From Alphaproteobacteria bacterium (GTDB lineage: Bacteria; Pseudomonadota; Alphaproteobacteria; Micropepsales; Micropepsaceae), in NCBI GenBank assembly GCA_017307355.1, contig JAFKFG010000029.1:26031-90030 (forward strand): 64,000 nt of DNA, given 5' to 3'. Positions 17,761 through 26,238 of the stretch are shown piece by piece (positions within the stretch are counted from its first letter, which is position 1; the number at the start of each line of letters is the position of its first letter). The position numbers and the translations under genes were made by a program. The notes under the pieces were generated by a model that made no database searches, was not told the origin of the DNA, and saw nothing but the letters and a program-made list of their open reading frames with translations.

Positions 17761-17970
17761 ATCCCCCCCTCCGGCCTTCGCATCGCAAGCGCTGCTACGG
17801 GCACCTCCCCCGTCAGCGTGCTTCGCACGCACGGGGGAGGCGGGCCTGTGTAGGCTTCAACAGGCGCAAGATCGTCTGGGCACTAGCTTTCTTCCCCCGC
17901 ATGGCGAAGCCATTGGCGGGGGAAGATGTCTTCCGAAGGCTTGCCTGAGGAAGACAGATGGGGGCTAAGA
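17761..17970 (+). repeat. two-hairpin dispersed repeat, copy 2 (composite with extra palindrome)
   Basis: This copy has the two-hairpin core (17886-17966) plus an upstream palindrome at about 17803-17843 (CCTCCCCCGT...ACGGGGGAGG around GCGTGC-TTC-GCACGC) and an outer flank starting CCGGCCTTCGCA. The same three-part arrangement occurs inverted at 24603-24838. Its CCCCCATCTG end abuts the stop codon of the minus-strand CAP gene at 17972. The rest of the 17611-17760 gap shows no gene. Confidence 0.8.
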
Positions 17971-17971
17971 C

Positions 17972-18631
17972 TTAAGGCCCGCCGCCCTGGGTGCCCCGCA
18001 GGCGGATGGGTGGGGGCCGGCGGGCGGCATCTTTCTGGGCGGCGGCGGGCGTCGAGTAGCTGGTCACGGTGCTGGACGGGTCGGCATCGGCCAGGGGCTT
18101 CAGCCCCATATCGCTGGCGAAGAGCTGGGCCACATAGACGGTGTCGCCATTGACGGCGGCGCCCACCCCGGTGCGGTCGTAAGCGGGATAGGCCAGGTTC
18201 TCGCGATGGGGCTGGCTCTTCATCCATTCGTCCAGAAAGCGCGCCGCGAAGGCGTCGGCATCGACCCCGCTTTCCTTCACATAATGCTGGGCCGCGAGAT
18301 TTTCTCCCAAAAGGCCTTGCCATTTGGCGTCGTCCGCCATCAGGAGCGATGCCGACGTATCGCCATTGGGCGCGGCATGGGCGAGGTAGTTCTTCTTCGC
18401 CATGTCGCGGGCGCGCATCTCGGCGATCTTGGTCAGTTCCGGATCGATCGCCAGGGCCTTGGCGCTAGGGTCCAGCTTCAACCGCTGTTCTTCCACCAGC
18501 ACGGCGATGCGCAGTGCCAGCGGCGCCATCTGGGTTTGCGGATCGGCCGGCGGCGGAGACGCGGCCTGCTCCATGCTCGCGCAACCGGCGAGCAGCAGGA
18601 AGGCCAGGGCCGTTATCGCGGAACGCATCAT
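17972..18631 (-). CDS. CAP/SCP-domain lipoprotein
   Basis: A 219-residue protein with a lipoprotein signal (LAFLLLAGC, Cys as lipidation site), so it is probably anchored in the envelope. The CAP domain spans about 40-190, with DPELTKIAEMRARDMAKKNY, AHAAPNGDTS, LLGENLAA and EWMKSQPHRENL; the last carries one of the family His residues. Bacterial CAP proteins have no settled function. It starts 4 bp after the thiolase stop and probably shares its transcript. Two adjacent ATG codons can serve as start. Confidence 0.82.
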   Translation of the reverse strand: MMRSAITALAFLLLAGCASMEQAASPPPADPQTQMAPLALRIAVLVEEQRLKLDPSAKALAIDPELTKIAEMRARDMAKKNYLAHAAPNGDTSASLLMADDAKWQGLLGENLAAQHYVKESGVDADAFAARFLDEWMKSQPHRENLAYPAYDRTGVGAAVNGDTVYVAQLFASDMGLKPLADADPSSTVTSYSTPAAAQKDAARRPPPIRLRGTQGGGP

Positions 18632-18635
18632 GCGG

Positions 18636-19832
18636 TCAGGACAGGATCTCGAACAGGCCGGCCGCGCCCATGCCGCCGCCGATGCACATGGTGACCACGC
18701 CGTATTTGGCCTTGCGGCGGCGCCCTTCGATCAGAAGATGGCCGGTCATGCGCGCCCCCGACATCCCGTAAGGATGGCCGATGGAGATCGAGCCGCCATC
18801 GACATTGAGCTTGTCGTGCGGGATGCCGATCTTGTCCATGCAATAAAGCACTTGGCAGGCGAAGGCCTCATTCAATTCCCACAGATCGATGTCGTTGGCG
18901 GTGAGGCCGTGGCGCTTGAGCAGGCGCGGCACCGCCAGGGCCGGGCCGATGCCCATTTCCTCGGGCTCGACACCGGCGACCGCGAAGCCCTTGAAGATGC
19001 CAAGCGGCTTCAAGCCTTTTTTCGCCGCCATCTCCTCGCTCATCACCACGCAGGCCGAGGCGCCGTCGGCGAATTGCGAGGCGTTGCCGGCGGTGATGTA
19101 TTTTCCCTGCGCCACTTGCTGGCCGCCCATATGCACCGGCTTGAGTGCGGCCAGTCCCGCCAGAGTGGTGTCGGGATCATCCTTGGAAACCGTGACCTCG
19201 ACCGTGCTTTCGGTGCCGCTGGCCTTGTCGATCTTTTTCATTTGCGTGGTGAGCGGCACGATTTCGTCGTTGAATTTTCCCGCCGCCTGCGCCGCCGCCG
19301 TGCGCATCTGACTTTCAAACGCATATTCGTCCTGGCGCTCGCGGCTGATGCCATAGCGCTCGGCCACGATCTCGGCGGTTTCGATCATCGACATCCACAG
19401 CGCGGGCTTCACCTTGAGCAGATGCTCTTCGGTGTAATGGCTGAGATTGATGCCGCCCATCTGCACCAGGGAAATCGATTCCACGCCGGAGCCCACGGCG
19501 ATGTCGGTGCCGTCGGTCATGATCTGCTGCGCCGCCATCGCGATCGCCTGCAGGCCGGACGAGCAATAGCGGTTGACGGTGACGCCCGCCGTCGTCACCG
19601 GGCAGCCGGCCCAGATCGCGGATTCGCGGGCGATGTTGTTGCCGGTCGCGCCTTCGGGCATGCCGCAGCCCATATAGACGTCTTCGACTTCGCCCGGCTC
19701 GATCCCGGCTTTGGCGATGGCGTGCTTGACGGCATGGCCGCCCATCACCGCGCCATGGGTCTGGTTGAACCCGCCGCGCACGGATTTGGCGAGAGCGGTG
19801 CGCGCCGTGGAAACGATGACGGCCTGTTTCAT
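18636..19832 (-). CDS. acetyl-CoA C-acyltransferase (thiolase)
   Basis: A 398-residue cytosolic thiolase that cleaves or forms 3-ketoacyl-CoA. It has the nucleophilic Cys motif [11 protein letters not shown], the pocket motif [12 protein letters not shown], the His motif [16 protein letters not shown] and the second catalytic Cys in [14 protein letters not shown]. Whether it degrades fatty acids or makes acetoacetyl-CoA cannot be decided from sequence. GAGGAGAT precedes the ATG. A hairpin repeat lies directly upstream (19850-19893). Confidence 0.94.
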   Translation of the reverse strand: MKQAVIVSTARTALAKSVRGGFNQTHGAVMGGHAVKHAIAKAGIEPGEVEDVYMGCGMPEGATGNNIARESAIWAGCPVTTAGVTVNRYCSSGLQAIAMAAQQIMTDGTDIAVGSGVESISLVQMGGINLSHYTEEHLLKVKPALWMSMIETAEIVAERYGISRERQDEYAFESQMRTAAAQAAGKFNDEIVPLTTQMKKIDKASGTESTVEVTVSKDDPDTTLAGLAALKPVHMGGQQVAQGKYITAGNASQFADGASACVVMSEEMAAKKGLKPLGIFKGFAVAGVEPEEMGIGPALAVPRLLKRHGLTANDIDLWELNEAFACQVLYCMDKIGIPHDKLNVDGGSISIGHPYGMSGARMTGHLLIEGRRRKAKYGVVTMCIGGGMGAAGLFEILS

Positions 19833-19849
19833 GAAAATATCTCCTCAGA

Positions 19850-19893
19850 GCGCGATCCGAAAAAGTGCGTAGCGGCTTTTCGAAGGATCGCGC
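19850..19893. repeat. short palindromic intergenic repeat
   Basis: GCGCGATCC and GGATCGCGC flank an inner AAAAAG/CTTTTC pairing. From general knowledge this resembles the GCGCGATCCGGAAAAG-type palindromes common between alphaproteobacterial genes. It sits between the thiolase start and the next gene. Confidence 0.55.
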
Positions 19894-19924
19894 GCAAATT
19901 AAAAACCACGCCAGCCGGGCGAGG

Positions 19925-20467
19925 TTAACGCGCCTGCCGTTCCGCCGCCAGCATGGGATAGCGCAGGGTGAAGGTGATCGCGAAGCAAAGCGCGACGACA
20001 TTCACGGCGATGCCCAGATAGAAGGATGCCGACAGAAAGGTGACGGCGCCGTCGGCCAGCGCCATCACCGCGAAGGTCAGGCACCAGACCAGCGAAATCA
20101 TCTGGTTGACGCGAAGGAAAACCGGCATCGGCCAATGATGGCCTTTGGAATCCCGGTTGGCATAGGGCAGCGAAAAAGGCCGGCGGCGGATCAGGGAAAC
20201 AAGGATCGCCAGGCAAAGGCCGACATCCACGATGGTGCGGACCGCGGACAGCGAGAGCTCGGGCGCGACGAAGCCGCGCCACAAGGCCAGGATTCCGAAC
20301 AAGGCGAGGCTGACGCCATCCAGCAATCGCAAGGACGGGCTTTCCACGAAATCGCGGATGGTGACGACGAAGGCCGACGCAAAGGCCAGCCACAGAGCCA
20401 GATCGGCGGAGAGACGGGACAGGATTGCGAAAAGCAGGAAGGGCGCGAAACCGAACAGCAGGGTCAT
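19925..20467 (-). CDS. hypothetical integral membrane protein
   Basis: A 180-residue protein with about five or six hydrophobic helices (for example LLFGFAPFLLFAILS, ALWLAFASAFVVTI, IVDVGLCLAILVSLI, VALCFAITFTL). I do not recognise the family with confidence; it loosely resembles small septation/transport-type membrane proteins. ATG 20467 is preferred. An in-frame ATG at 20497 would place the start inside the T-run of a terminator. Confidence 0.6.
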   Translation of the reverse strand: MTLLFGFAPFLLFAILSRLSADLALWLAFASAFVVTIRDFVESPSLRLLDGVSLALFGILALWRGFVAPELSLSAVRTIVDVGLCLAILVSLIRRRPFSLPYANRDSKGHHWPMPVFLRVNQMISLVWCLTFAVMALADGAVTFLSASFYLGIAVNVVALCFAITFTLRYPMLAAERQAR

Positions 20468-20497
20468 GGTCGCAGCCCGGATGGAGGGACGTCCCAT

Positions 20498-20530
20498 AAA
20501 AAAGGCGGGACGCGGTCATCGCGTCCCGCC
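20498..20530 (-). terminator. rho-independent terminator of the TPR gene
   Basis: Read on the minus strand, a perfect 11-bp stem GGCGGGACGCG/CGCGTCCCGCC with a 5-nt loop is followed by six T. It begins 14 bp after the stop at 20545. Confidence 0.9.
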
Positions 20531-20544
20531 TTGTTGCGCATGCG

Positions 20545-21780
20545 TTACTTCGCCGGTGCTGCGGCGGCCGTGCCGGCCGCGGCGGGCGGGTTCTTCTTGA
20601 TGTTGGCCAGCGCCACCCAAAGACGGGTGATGCGGGCGGTGGCGGGACCGCCGCCCTGGACCTGGCCGAACGCCGCGATGGCGTCGTCATATTTGCCCTG
20701 AGCGAGCAGCGACTGGCCCAGCACCATCGGCGCTTCGGTCGAGTCGGTGGCGCCGCCCTTGGTCATGGCCAGCTTCGCAACGGTTTCCGCTTCAGGATAC
20801 ATGCCGTAGCTGTAGAGCGCTTCCGACAGCTTGGCGCTGTAATTGCCGTTCTGCTTCTGAGCGGCGGCGATCTGCGCCTGGATGGTCTTCTTGTCGGCAT
20901 CGGCGCGCGGGCTGGGGTCCGGATAGCCGGTGCCGCCATGCTGCTGCGCGATCTGGGCGTCGCCGAAGAAGGTGAGGCGGCTGGCGGTCGAACCGAACAG
21001 ATTGACGTCCTGCTGCGAAGGCTTGGCGCCCGACGCGAACAGCAGACGGCCCAGCCAGATCACTTCCACGTCGCGAATGCCCTTGGAGGAGATCGCCACG
21101 TCGATCATCTGGGTCCAGTCGGCGGGATCGTTGTAGGCGGCGACCAGCTGCTCCAGAACCTCTTCCGCGCCCGCTTCGTCCTTTTGCGCCACCTTGATGT
21201 CGAGCATCATCTGCAGGGTCTGGCGGTCGACGGGTTTGCCCGCCGCCTTGTCGGCGTCCAGGCGCTTCTGGATCGCGGCGGTGGCGTCCGGATAATCCTT
21301 GGCGAAATAATAGGCCTGAATGATCGCGGTCTGGCTGGTCTGGTCGGTGGGATTGGTCGCCGCCAGCGCCTTGGCGTAAACCACCGACTTGTCGAAATGC
21401 TTCTGGTTGTTGGCCAGGATCAGGGCAGTGCGCAGGGTCGCGGCCTTTTGATCTTCGGGGATAGCCGGCGAATCGGCGGCGGCTTCGGCCGCGGTGGCGG
21501 CGGCGGCCAGGTTCTGGCCCTTCACGGCGACCGTCACGGCCACCGAATTGATCATGTAATCGTCATAGTCGGTCTTGCCGCTGACGGCGCGGGCCTTATC
21601 GAGAGCGGCGCCGGCAGCCGCCAGATCGCCGGCATTGGTGGCCTTCTGCGCTTCGGCCAGCGCATTGTTGACGCCGCGGGTGAGGCTGGCGGCAAAAGCG
21701 GGAGAGGCCATCAGCGCCACGGAGGCAACGGCAGCGAAAAGCGCAGCCTTCAGAGGGGCGCGAAACGAATTGCTCGACAT
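20545..21780 (-). CDS. secreted tetratricopeptide-repeat protein
   Basis: A 411-residue periplasmic protein with a signal peptide (FAAVASVALMASPAFAA) followed by helical TPR-like units across most of its length (ALAEAQKATNAGDLAAAGAA, VVYAKALAATNPTDQTSQTA, AEEVLEQLVAAYNDPADWTQ, QSLLAQGKYDDAIAAFGQV). An Ala/Pro-rich tail ends the protein. TPRs indicate protein-protein contact; no enzyme domain is seen and the partner is unknown. It is monocistronic, with a strong terminator immediately downstream. Confidence 0.78.
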   Translation of the reverse strand: MSSNSFRAPLKAALFAAVASVALMASPAFAASLTRGVNNALAEAQKATNAGDLAAAGAALDKARAVSGKTDYDDYMINSVAVTVAVKGQNLAAAATAAEAAADSPAIPEDQKAATLRTALILANNQKHFDKSVVYAKALAATNPTDQTSQTAIIQAYYFAKDYPDATAAIQKRLDADKAAGKPVDRQTLQMMLDIKVAQKDEAGAEEVLEQLVAAYNDPADWTQMIDVAISSKGIRDVEVIWLGRLLFASGAKPSQQDVNLFGSTASRLTFFGDAQIAQQHGGTGYPDPSPRADADKKTIQAQIAAAQKQNGNYSAKLSEALYSYGMYPEAETVAKLAMTKGGATDSTEAPMVLGQSLLAQGKYDDAIAAFGQVQGGGPATARITRLWVALANIKKNPPAAAGTAAAAPAK

Positions 21781-21976
21781 AAAAAGACTTCCCTTTGATT
21801 GGGCGGCAGGTGTGGCCGCGCGAAAACGCCCCTAGGACCTGATGAAGTATGGGGTTATTGCAACCTTAATGTGGCGAACCTCTGTTTCCAATAGGGCGAG
21901 GGGCCGCAAGCTCGGCTGGCGTTGCTGCATTGCAGCGTAAACAGGTTTTTTACCTTGCCGGTGCCAGCGTCCGGCA

Positions 21977-22753
21977 ATGGAGCTGCCCTCACTTTTCCGG
22001 CTGGACGGCCGAACCGCTTTCATTTCGGCGGCGCGGGGACATCTGGGCACGGCGATGACGCGAGCCCTGGCCCAGGCCGGCGCTCATGTGATCGTCAACG
22101 GCCGCGACGATGCCAAGTTGGCAGCGTTCGCCGATGGATTGCGGGGCGAGGGATTTTCGATCGAACGCGCCGCGTTCGACATCGCCGACACCGCGGCGGT
22201 CCGCGCCTTTTTCGGGAACCTCAAGCGGCTGGACATCCTGGTCAACAATGCCGTGTCGATGCAGGTCAAAAGCTTTGCCGCGCTGGAACCGGCCGATTTT
22301 GCCGTCACTTATGAAAGCGCCGTCACCGCATCTTTCGAAACCGTGCGCGCCGCGCTGCCTGCCTTAAAAGCGGCCGCCGGCGGCGGTGAAGCCAGCATCG
22401 TCAACATCGCCTCCATGTACGGTCAGGTCGCGCCCGACGGCCGTCTCTATGCGGCGCGCGAAGGCCAGAGCCCTTTTCACTACGGCCCCGCCAAGGCGGC
22501 GCTGCTGCAACTCACAAGGCACCTGGCGGCCGAACTGGGTCCGCACGGCATCCGCGTCAACACCCTGGTGCCGGGGGCCTTTCCGGCCCGCATCGATCCC
22601 GAACTCGCCAGCCGGCTCGCGGGCCGCACCATGCTGGGCCGGCTGGGTCGGCCTGCGGAAATCGCGGGCCCGCTTCTGTTTCTCGCCTCGCCCGCCTCCG
22701 GCTACATGACGGGCGCCGCCCTCAACATTGATGGTGGTTGGACCGCTTGGTGA
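21977..22753 (+). CDS. short-chain dehydrogenase/reductase
   Basis: A 258-residue Rossmann-fold SDR. It has a cofactor loop SAARGHLG (a variant of TGxxxGxG), NGRD after strand 2, LVNNAV, the catalytic Ser in NIASMYG and the catalytic Tyr/Lys pair in HYGPAKAAL. It ends with the usual GAALNIDGGW segment. The substrate is unknown. The next gene starts 8 bp after its stop, so both are probably co-transcribed. Confidence 0.88.
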   Translation: MELPSLFRLDGRTAFISAARGHLGTAMTRALAQAGAHVIVNGRDDAKLAAFADGLRGEGFSIERAAFDIADTAAVRAFFGNLKRLDILVNNAVSMQVKSFAALEPADFAVTYESAVTASFETVRAALPALKAAAGGGEASIVNIASMYGQVAPDGRLYAAREGQSPFHYGPAKAALLQLTRHLAAELGPHGIRVNTLVPGAFPARIDPELASRLAGRTMLGRLGRPAEIAGPLLFLASPASGYMTGAALNIDGGWTAW

Positions 22754-22760
22754 TACAAGC

Positions 22761-24602
22761 ATGGTCATGTCGTTCCTCTCGTCGTTCCGCATCGGCCAGC
22801 AGACACTTTATCCGGAAGAATTGCGCGAAAGGCTTCAGGATTTCGCGCTCCTGGAAAATGTGGGTGACGGCGCGCTCAAGAATCTCCTCGCCGAAGCCAA
22901 CTGGTTCGGCTTGCCGGGCGGCGCGCTGCTCGACCGCGACGGCGAAAATGATTCCGCGCTTTTCCTGGTCGTCACCGGTTCGTTGGGTGTCTTCGTGGCC
23001 GATGCGCAAGGCCAGCGCCGCATGGTCGCGCATGTCCCCGCCGGAGAAACGGTGGGCGAAATGTCCCTCATCGTTCGCGATCACCAGCATACCGCGCAGA
23101 TCGTCGCCCTGCGCGACACCGAATTGCTGCGCATCAGCCCGCAGGGCTTCGAGACCCTGATCGCGCGGCATCCGCGCGTGATGATGAATTTGATGCAGGT
23201 GCTGGTGAAGCGCCTGACCGCGGCCACCCGCAACAGCGGCGATGCCCGGCCCAAGACCTTCGCCATCGTGCCCTTGCAGGACGGCCTGGAAGCAGAGCCC
23301 ATCGCTCATCGCATCGCCGATGCCTTGACCGAGATGGGCAGCCGCGCGGCCGTGCTGGACGGCCATGCCGGCGAGCAAAGCGCCGAATGGTTCAACAGCT
23401 TCGAAGCGGCACATGACGTCGTTTTTTATCGGGGCGATGCGCCGGACAGCGCCTGGACCCATCAATGCCTGCGCCAGGCCGATCGCATCTTTCTTCTCGC
23501 CCGTTCCGACCAGCCATTGCCGCTGAGGCCGCTCGACCTGCCCGCGTTCAAGGAGCGGGCCAGCGGCTTGCCGGAATTGCTGCTGCTGCATCCGCCCGGG
23601 ATTCGCGCGGGCCTGCCGGAACATTTCTCGCTGCGCACGGGCCTGTTCGAATCGCATCATCACATCCGCGCCGGCGGCACCCCGGATGTGCAGCGGCTGG
23701 CCCGGTTCATCGCGGGCCGCGCCGTGGGGCTGGTGCTGGCGGGCGGCGGGGCGCGGGGCTTCGCCCATATCGGCGTCATCAAGGCGTTGATGGAAGCCCA
23801 GGTGCCCTTCGATCATCTGGGCGGCACCTCGATCGGCGCGATCGTCGCCGCGGGCGTGGCGCAGGAATGGGGCGTCGAAGAACTGACCGACCGCATGCGC
23901 GAGGTGTTCGTCACCAACAATCCGCTCAACGATTTCACTCTGCCTTTGATCGCGCTGGTGCGGGGCCGCAAGGCCAGCACCATGCTTCGGGCCAATTTCG
24001 GCGATCTGCGCATCGAGGAACTGACCAAGCCATTTTTCTGCGTGTCTTCCGATCTCACCACCGGGCGCATTCACGAGCACCGGGCGGGGAAATTGTGGCG
24101 TGCCTTGCGGGCCAGCGTGGCGCTGCCCGGCATCCTGCCGCCCGTCACCTATCACGGCCATCTGTTGGTGGACGGCGGGGTGATGAACAATCTGCCGGTC
24201 GATGTGATGCGCGAGCATGCCTCGGGCGCGGGCCCCATCATCGCTTGCGACATCACCGGCGAACTGGATCTTCAGGCGCGCGACGAACGCTATGGCGAGC
24301 GGCCCTGGTGGTGGCTGATCGCCCAAAGGATGCAGGGCACGCCGTCCATCGTCTCGATCCTGATGCGCTCGGGCACGGTGGGCTCGGAAGCTCAGCGCCG
24401 CATCGTGCGCGAACAGGCCGATTACCTGATCGAGCCGCCCCTGCCCACCATCGGGCTGCGCGACTGGAAGAAGTTCGATCAGGCGATCCGCGAAGGCTAT
24501 GAAACCGCTTGCGCCTATATCGAGAAGAATGGCGTGCCACTGACTCAGATCTGGAGCGACGGCCCCGCCATGGCGATTCCACAACGCGCCGGTTCTTTTT
24601 AG
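22761..24602 (+). CDS. cyclic-nucleotide-binding-domain patatin-like phospholipase
   Basis: A protein of about 613 residues of the neuropathy-target-esterase type. It has an N-terminal cNMP-binding domain (about 20-140, with VTGSLGVFVADAQGQ and VPAGETVGEMSLI), a linker region, and a C-terminal patatin domain. The patatin domain has the oxyanion motif GGGARGFAHIGVIKAL, nucleophile GTSIGAIVAAG near residue 356 and the Asp of the dyad in LVDGGVMNNLPVD near 471. It would hydrolyse phospholipid or lysophospholipid at the membrane, possibly gated by a nucleotide. ATG 22761 is preferred. A dispersed repeat begins right after its stop. Confidence 0.9.
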   Translation: MVMSFLSSFRIGQQTLYPEELRERLQDFALLENVGDGALKNLLAEANWFGLPGGALLDRDGENDSALFLVVTGSLGVFVADAQGQRRMVAHVPAGETVGEMSLIVRDHQHTAQIVALRDTELLRISPQGFETLIARHPRVMMNLMQVLVKRLTAATRNSGDARPKTFAIVPLQDGLEAEPIAHRIADALTEMGSRAAVLDGHAGEQSAEWFNSFEAAHDVVFYRGDAPDSAWTHQCLRQADRIFLLARSDQPLPLRPLDLPAFKERASGLPELLLLHPPGIRAGLPEHFSLRTGLFESHHHIRAGGTPDVQRLARFIAGRAVGLVLAGGGARGFAHIGVIKALMEAQVPFDHLGGTSIGAIVAAGVAQEWGVEELTDRMREVFVTNNPLNDFTLPLIALVRGRKASTMLRANFGDLRIEELTKPFFCVSSDLTTGRIHEHRAGKLWRALRASVALPGILPPVTYHGHLLVDGGVMNNLPVDVMREHASGAGPIIACDITGELDLQARDERYGERPWWWLIAQRMQGTPSIVSILMRSGTVGSEAQRRIVREQADYLIEPPLPTIGLRDWKKFDQAIREGYETACAYIEKNGVPLTQIWSDGPAMAIPQRAGSF

Positions 24603-24838
24603 TTTCCCCCATCTGTCTTCCTCGGGTGAACCCTCGGAAGACATCTTCCCCCGCCAATGGCTTCGCCATGCGGGGGGAGAAAGCCGGAGCACAGGCGATA
24701 CTGCGCTTGCCGCAGCGTTCACAGGCCCGCCTCCCCCGTGCATGCGAAGCATGCTGACGGGGGAGGTGGCCGTAGCAGCGCTTATTTCACGCGAGCGTGA
24801 GCTCGCGTGAAAAAGTAAGCTGCGAAGGCCGGGGGGGG
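24603..24838 (-). repeat. two-hairpin dispersed repeat, copy 3 (composite, inverted relative to copy 2)
   Basis: It begins directly after the patatin stop with CCCCCATCTGTCTTCC, then the two hairpins, then the CCTCCCCCGT-type palindrome (about 24728-24767). An extra perfect 12-bp hairpin TTTCACGCGAGC/GCTCGCGTGAAA (24785-24812), absent from copy 2, follows, and then the flank ending CGAAGGCCGG. The reverse complement aligns with copy 2 along almost its whole length. The element fills the entire gap between two convergent genes. Confidence 0.85.
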
Positions 24839-25288
24839 TTAAATTGATGTTGAGCCGTTCGGTTCGGTCAGCACGGTGTTGTGCAACAGGTCATACCTGC
24901 CGCCATTGGGTGTGGTCAGGATCATGGAACGGATTTCGACCCGGCCATGGGGCGTGGCGGCTTCCACGTCGAGAGTTCCGCTGGCTTTGTCGCCTTCGAC
25001 CGTCACTTCGTAACTGCTGCGGCTGCCCAGGCCCGGCACGAAGGAAAAGGCGTTGCCCACAACGCCCGTCACCGCGATGTCGTCGCCCAGAACCTGATGC
25101 GCCAGGCCGTCATGGCGTGTCAGTTCCGTGACGGCGACGAGGACGGGATCGTGACGAAAGCCCTGATAGAGAAACCAGGCGCCATAACCGCCGGCCAGGA
25201 TCACGGGCAGGAAAATAAAGGCCAGGACCGCCAGGCATCCCCACAGGCAGCCATTGGACCGGCGCGGCGTTTGTTGCGTCACCGTCAT
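24839..25288 (-). CDS. membrane-anchored protein, possibly Coa1-like
   Basis: A 149-residue protein with one N-terminal membrane helix (CLAVLAFIFLPVILAGGYGAWFLY) and a small extracytoplasmic beta domain (VLGDDIAVTGVVGNAFSF, SSYEVTVEGDKASGTLDVEA, GRYDLLHNTVL). The pattern of an LG-x-x-I strand followed by a low-complexity modifying domain resembles cytochrome-oxidase-assembly Coa1/DUF3592-type proteins. The match is weak and I give no firm function. The start ATG 25288 places the helix near the N terminus. Confidence 0.6.
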   Translation of the reverse strand: MTVTQQTPRRSNGCLWGCLAVLAFIFLPVILAGGYGAWFLYQGFRHDPVLVAVTELTRHDGLAHQVLGDDIAVTGVVGNAFSFVPGLGSRSSYEVTVEGDKASGTLDVEAATPHGRVEIRSMILTTPNGGRYDLLHNTVLTEPNGSTSI

Positions 25289-25359
25289 CGCCGCCATGAG
25301 ACCACAGGCTCTGGCTTCGTGCAAAGCGGCAAGGCACAATGACGGCCAAAGGTGATGGC

Positions 25360-26238
25360 ATGGCGATTGATTACGACGACATGATGCAAAGCGGCGCCAC
25401 CGGGCTGGAAGCGCGTTATGACGAAAAGGATGCGATGCTCTATGCCCTGGGCGTGGGCTTCATGCGCGATCCTCTGGACGAAAGGGAATTGCCCTTCGCC
25501 TATGAGAATAATGGCCTCAAAGTGGTTCCTACCTTTGCCAGCGTGATCAATCGGGGCGAGGCGCCGCCGGAACGCCAGCGCATGCCGCAGAAATCCTCGA
25601 TCAATTTCATGATGGTGGTGGATGGCGAGCGCCGCATCACCTTCCACAAGCCGCTTCAACCCCGCGCCGAAGTGGTCGCCGACGAGCGCATGATCGCCAT
25701 CCTGGACAAGGGCGAAGGCAAGGGCGCCATCCTGGTGCAGGAGCGCGCCGTGCGCGACAAGGCGAGCGGCGAGAAGCTTTTCACCATCGTCTCGTCGATT
25801 TTCGCGCGCGGCGATGGCGGCTTTGGCGGGCCCAAGGAAGGCGGGCCCCTGCCGCATCCCATTCCCGAGCGCGCGCCCGATCTGATCAAGGAATGCGATA
25901 CCCGCCCCGACCAGGCTTTTCTCTATGCCTTGTCGGGCGACCGCAATCCCTTGCATCGCGATCCGGCCGTGGCCAGGGCGGTGGGATTTCCCCGCCCCAT
26001 CCTGCATGGCCTTTGTTCCTACGGCACCGTCTGCCGCGCCATCCTTTCCACCGTCGCCGATTACAAGCCCGAGCGCATCCGCCAGTTCGATGTGCGCTTT
26101 TCCAAGCCGGTCTTTCCCGGCGAAACCATCGTCACCGAAATCTGGGTGGACGGCGCCACGGTATCGTTCCGGGCCGGCGTCAAGGAGCGGCCCGGCACGG
26201 TGGTCCTGAACAATGGGCTTTGCATTCTTGGAGACTGA
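25360..26238 (+). CDS. MaoC-family hydratase (double hot-dog)
   Basis: A protein of about 292 residues with an N-terminal hot-dog half and a C-terminal half carrying the hydratase-2 signature LSGDRNPLHRDPAVARAVGF followed by PILHGLCSYG. The Asp and His are the catalytic pair. Such enzymes hydrate trans-2-enoyl-CoA to (R)-3-hydroxyacyl-CoA, linking beta-oxidation to polyhydroxyalkanoate; the phasin at 55747 makes that plausible here (inference). AAAGG 8 nt before ATG 25360 supports this start over 25339. The next gene overlaps by 26 bp. Confidence 0.88.
   Translation: MAIDYDDMMQSGATGLEARYDEKDAMLYALGVGFMRDPLDERELPFAYENNGLKVVPTFASVINRGEAPPERQRMPQKSSINFMMVVDGERRITFHKPLQPRAEVVADERMIAILDKGEGKGAILVQERAVRDKASGEKLFTIVSSIFARGDGGFGGPKEGGPLPHPIPERAPDLIKECDTRPDQAFLYALSGDRNPLHRDPAVARAVGFPRPILHGLCSYGTVCRAILSTVADYKPERIRQFDVRFSKPVFPGETIVTEIWVDGATVSFRAGVKERPGTVVLNNGLCILGD

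Noticed and set aside
22722..24752. A 676-codon minus-strand frame opposite the patatin gene
   Set aside because: Shadow frame of a gene with catalytic motifs; its His/Gln/Arg-rich composition is typical of antisense reading in GC-rich DNA, and it starts inside a dispersed repeat.
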